A DNA stretch of 5,654 nt from the NCBI GenBank assembly GCA_018402075.1, contig JAGYJP010000032.1, forward strand, positions 1 through 5,654. The letters are read 5' to 3'. The position numbers and the translations under genes were made by a program. This DNA comes from Candidatus Nanopelagicales bacterium. Its GTDB lineage: Bacteria; Actinomycetota; Actinomycetes; S36-B12. How positions within the stretch are numbered: position 1 is the stretch's first letter; each line of letters begins with the position of its first letter. Under the pieces are notes generated by a model. That model made no database searches and was not told where the DNA came from. It saw nothing but the letters and a program-made list of their open reading frames with translations. Positions 5,609 to 5,654 of the stretch are shown piece after piece.

Positions 5609-5654
5609 ATGGACGCCACCTTTGCAACCCTCGCATTAGTGGGTGTGGTCGCGG
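5609..5654 (+). CDS. Start of an unidentified gene, truncated by the window edge
   Basis: ATG at 5609 opens a frame that runs to the end of the window and reads MDATFATLALVGVVA, a start that looks like an N-terminal membrane helix. Fifteen residues are too few to name a family. It is divergent from the transporter, whose coding frame leaves no other role for this end of the window. A TAAGGT box sits exactly where a leaderless promoter would need it. This is an inference from position, hydrophobic start and box; it could be a chance open frame. Confidence 0.45.
   Translation, partial: MDATFATLALVGVVA

Overview
The window looks like chromosomal DNA of an actinomycete (Actinomycetota) of moderate to fairly high GC. 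Four things point there: a DHCR24-like FAD oxidoreductase followed directly by a cyclopropane-synthase-type methyltransferase (the actinobacterial pair that makes 10-methyl branched fatty acids), frequent GTG starts, 4-base GTGA overlaps inside operons, and several genes with no Shine-Dalgarno but a TAnnnT box exactly where a leaderless transcript would need it. The genus cannot be fixed from this sequence. No database search was run.

Layout: (1) 1-1661, minus strand, a two-gene lipid operon: tmsA/bfaA-like FAD reductase (249-1661), then the first 84 codons of a tmsB/bfaB-like SAM methyltransferase (252 down to the window edge). Together they should methylate the double bond of an unsaturated phospholipid acyl chain and reduce the resulting methylene group, as in tuberculostearic acid synthesis. 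(2) 1662-1743, a short divergent regulatory region holding a palindrome that runs into the start of the next gene. (3) 1744-2450, plus strand, a complete type II toxin-antitoxin operon: ribbon-helix-helix antitoxin (vapB-like) and PIN-domain toxin (vapC-like), joined by a GTGA overlap. (4) 2451-2539, a short gap with a 13-base tandem repeat and no recognisable terminator. (5) 2540-3127, plus strand, an unrecognised membrane-anchored protein with an extracytoplasmic helical domain. (6) 3124-5583, minus strand, a large MMPL/RND-family transporter that converges on the previous gene, the two stop codons sharing one TTAA. (7) 5609 to the end, plus strand, the first codons of another gene, divergent from the transporter across about 25 bases.

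The lipid operon is the best understood part. The toxin-antitoxin pair is an independent, probably autoregulated module that shares a promoter region with it. The MMPL protein may export a hydrophobic or lipidic compound, but nothing here ties it to the tms lipids. No gene-free stretch exceeds 300 bases. I saw no tRNA, rRNA, CRISPR array, transposase, attachment site or clear rho-independent terminator. I found no convincing new multi-gene system; the points most worth checking are the leaderless promoter pattern, the operator over the antitoxin start, and an apparent two-helix insertion in the transporter.
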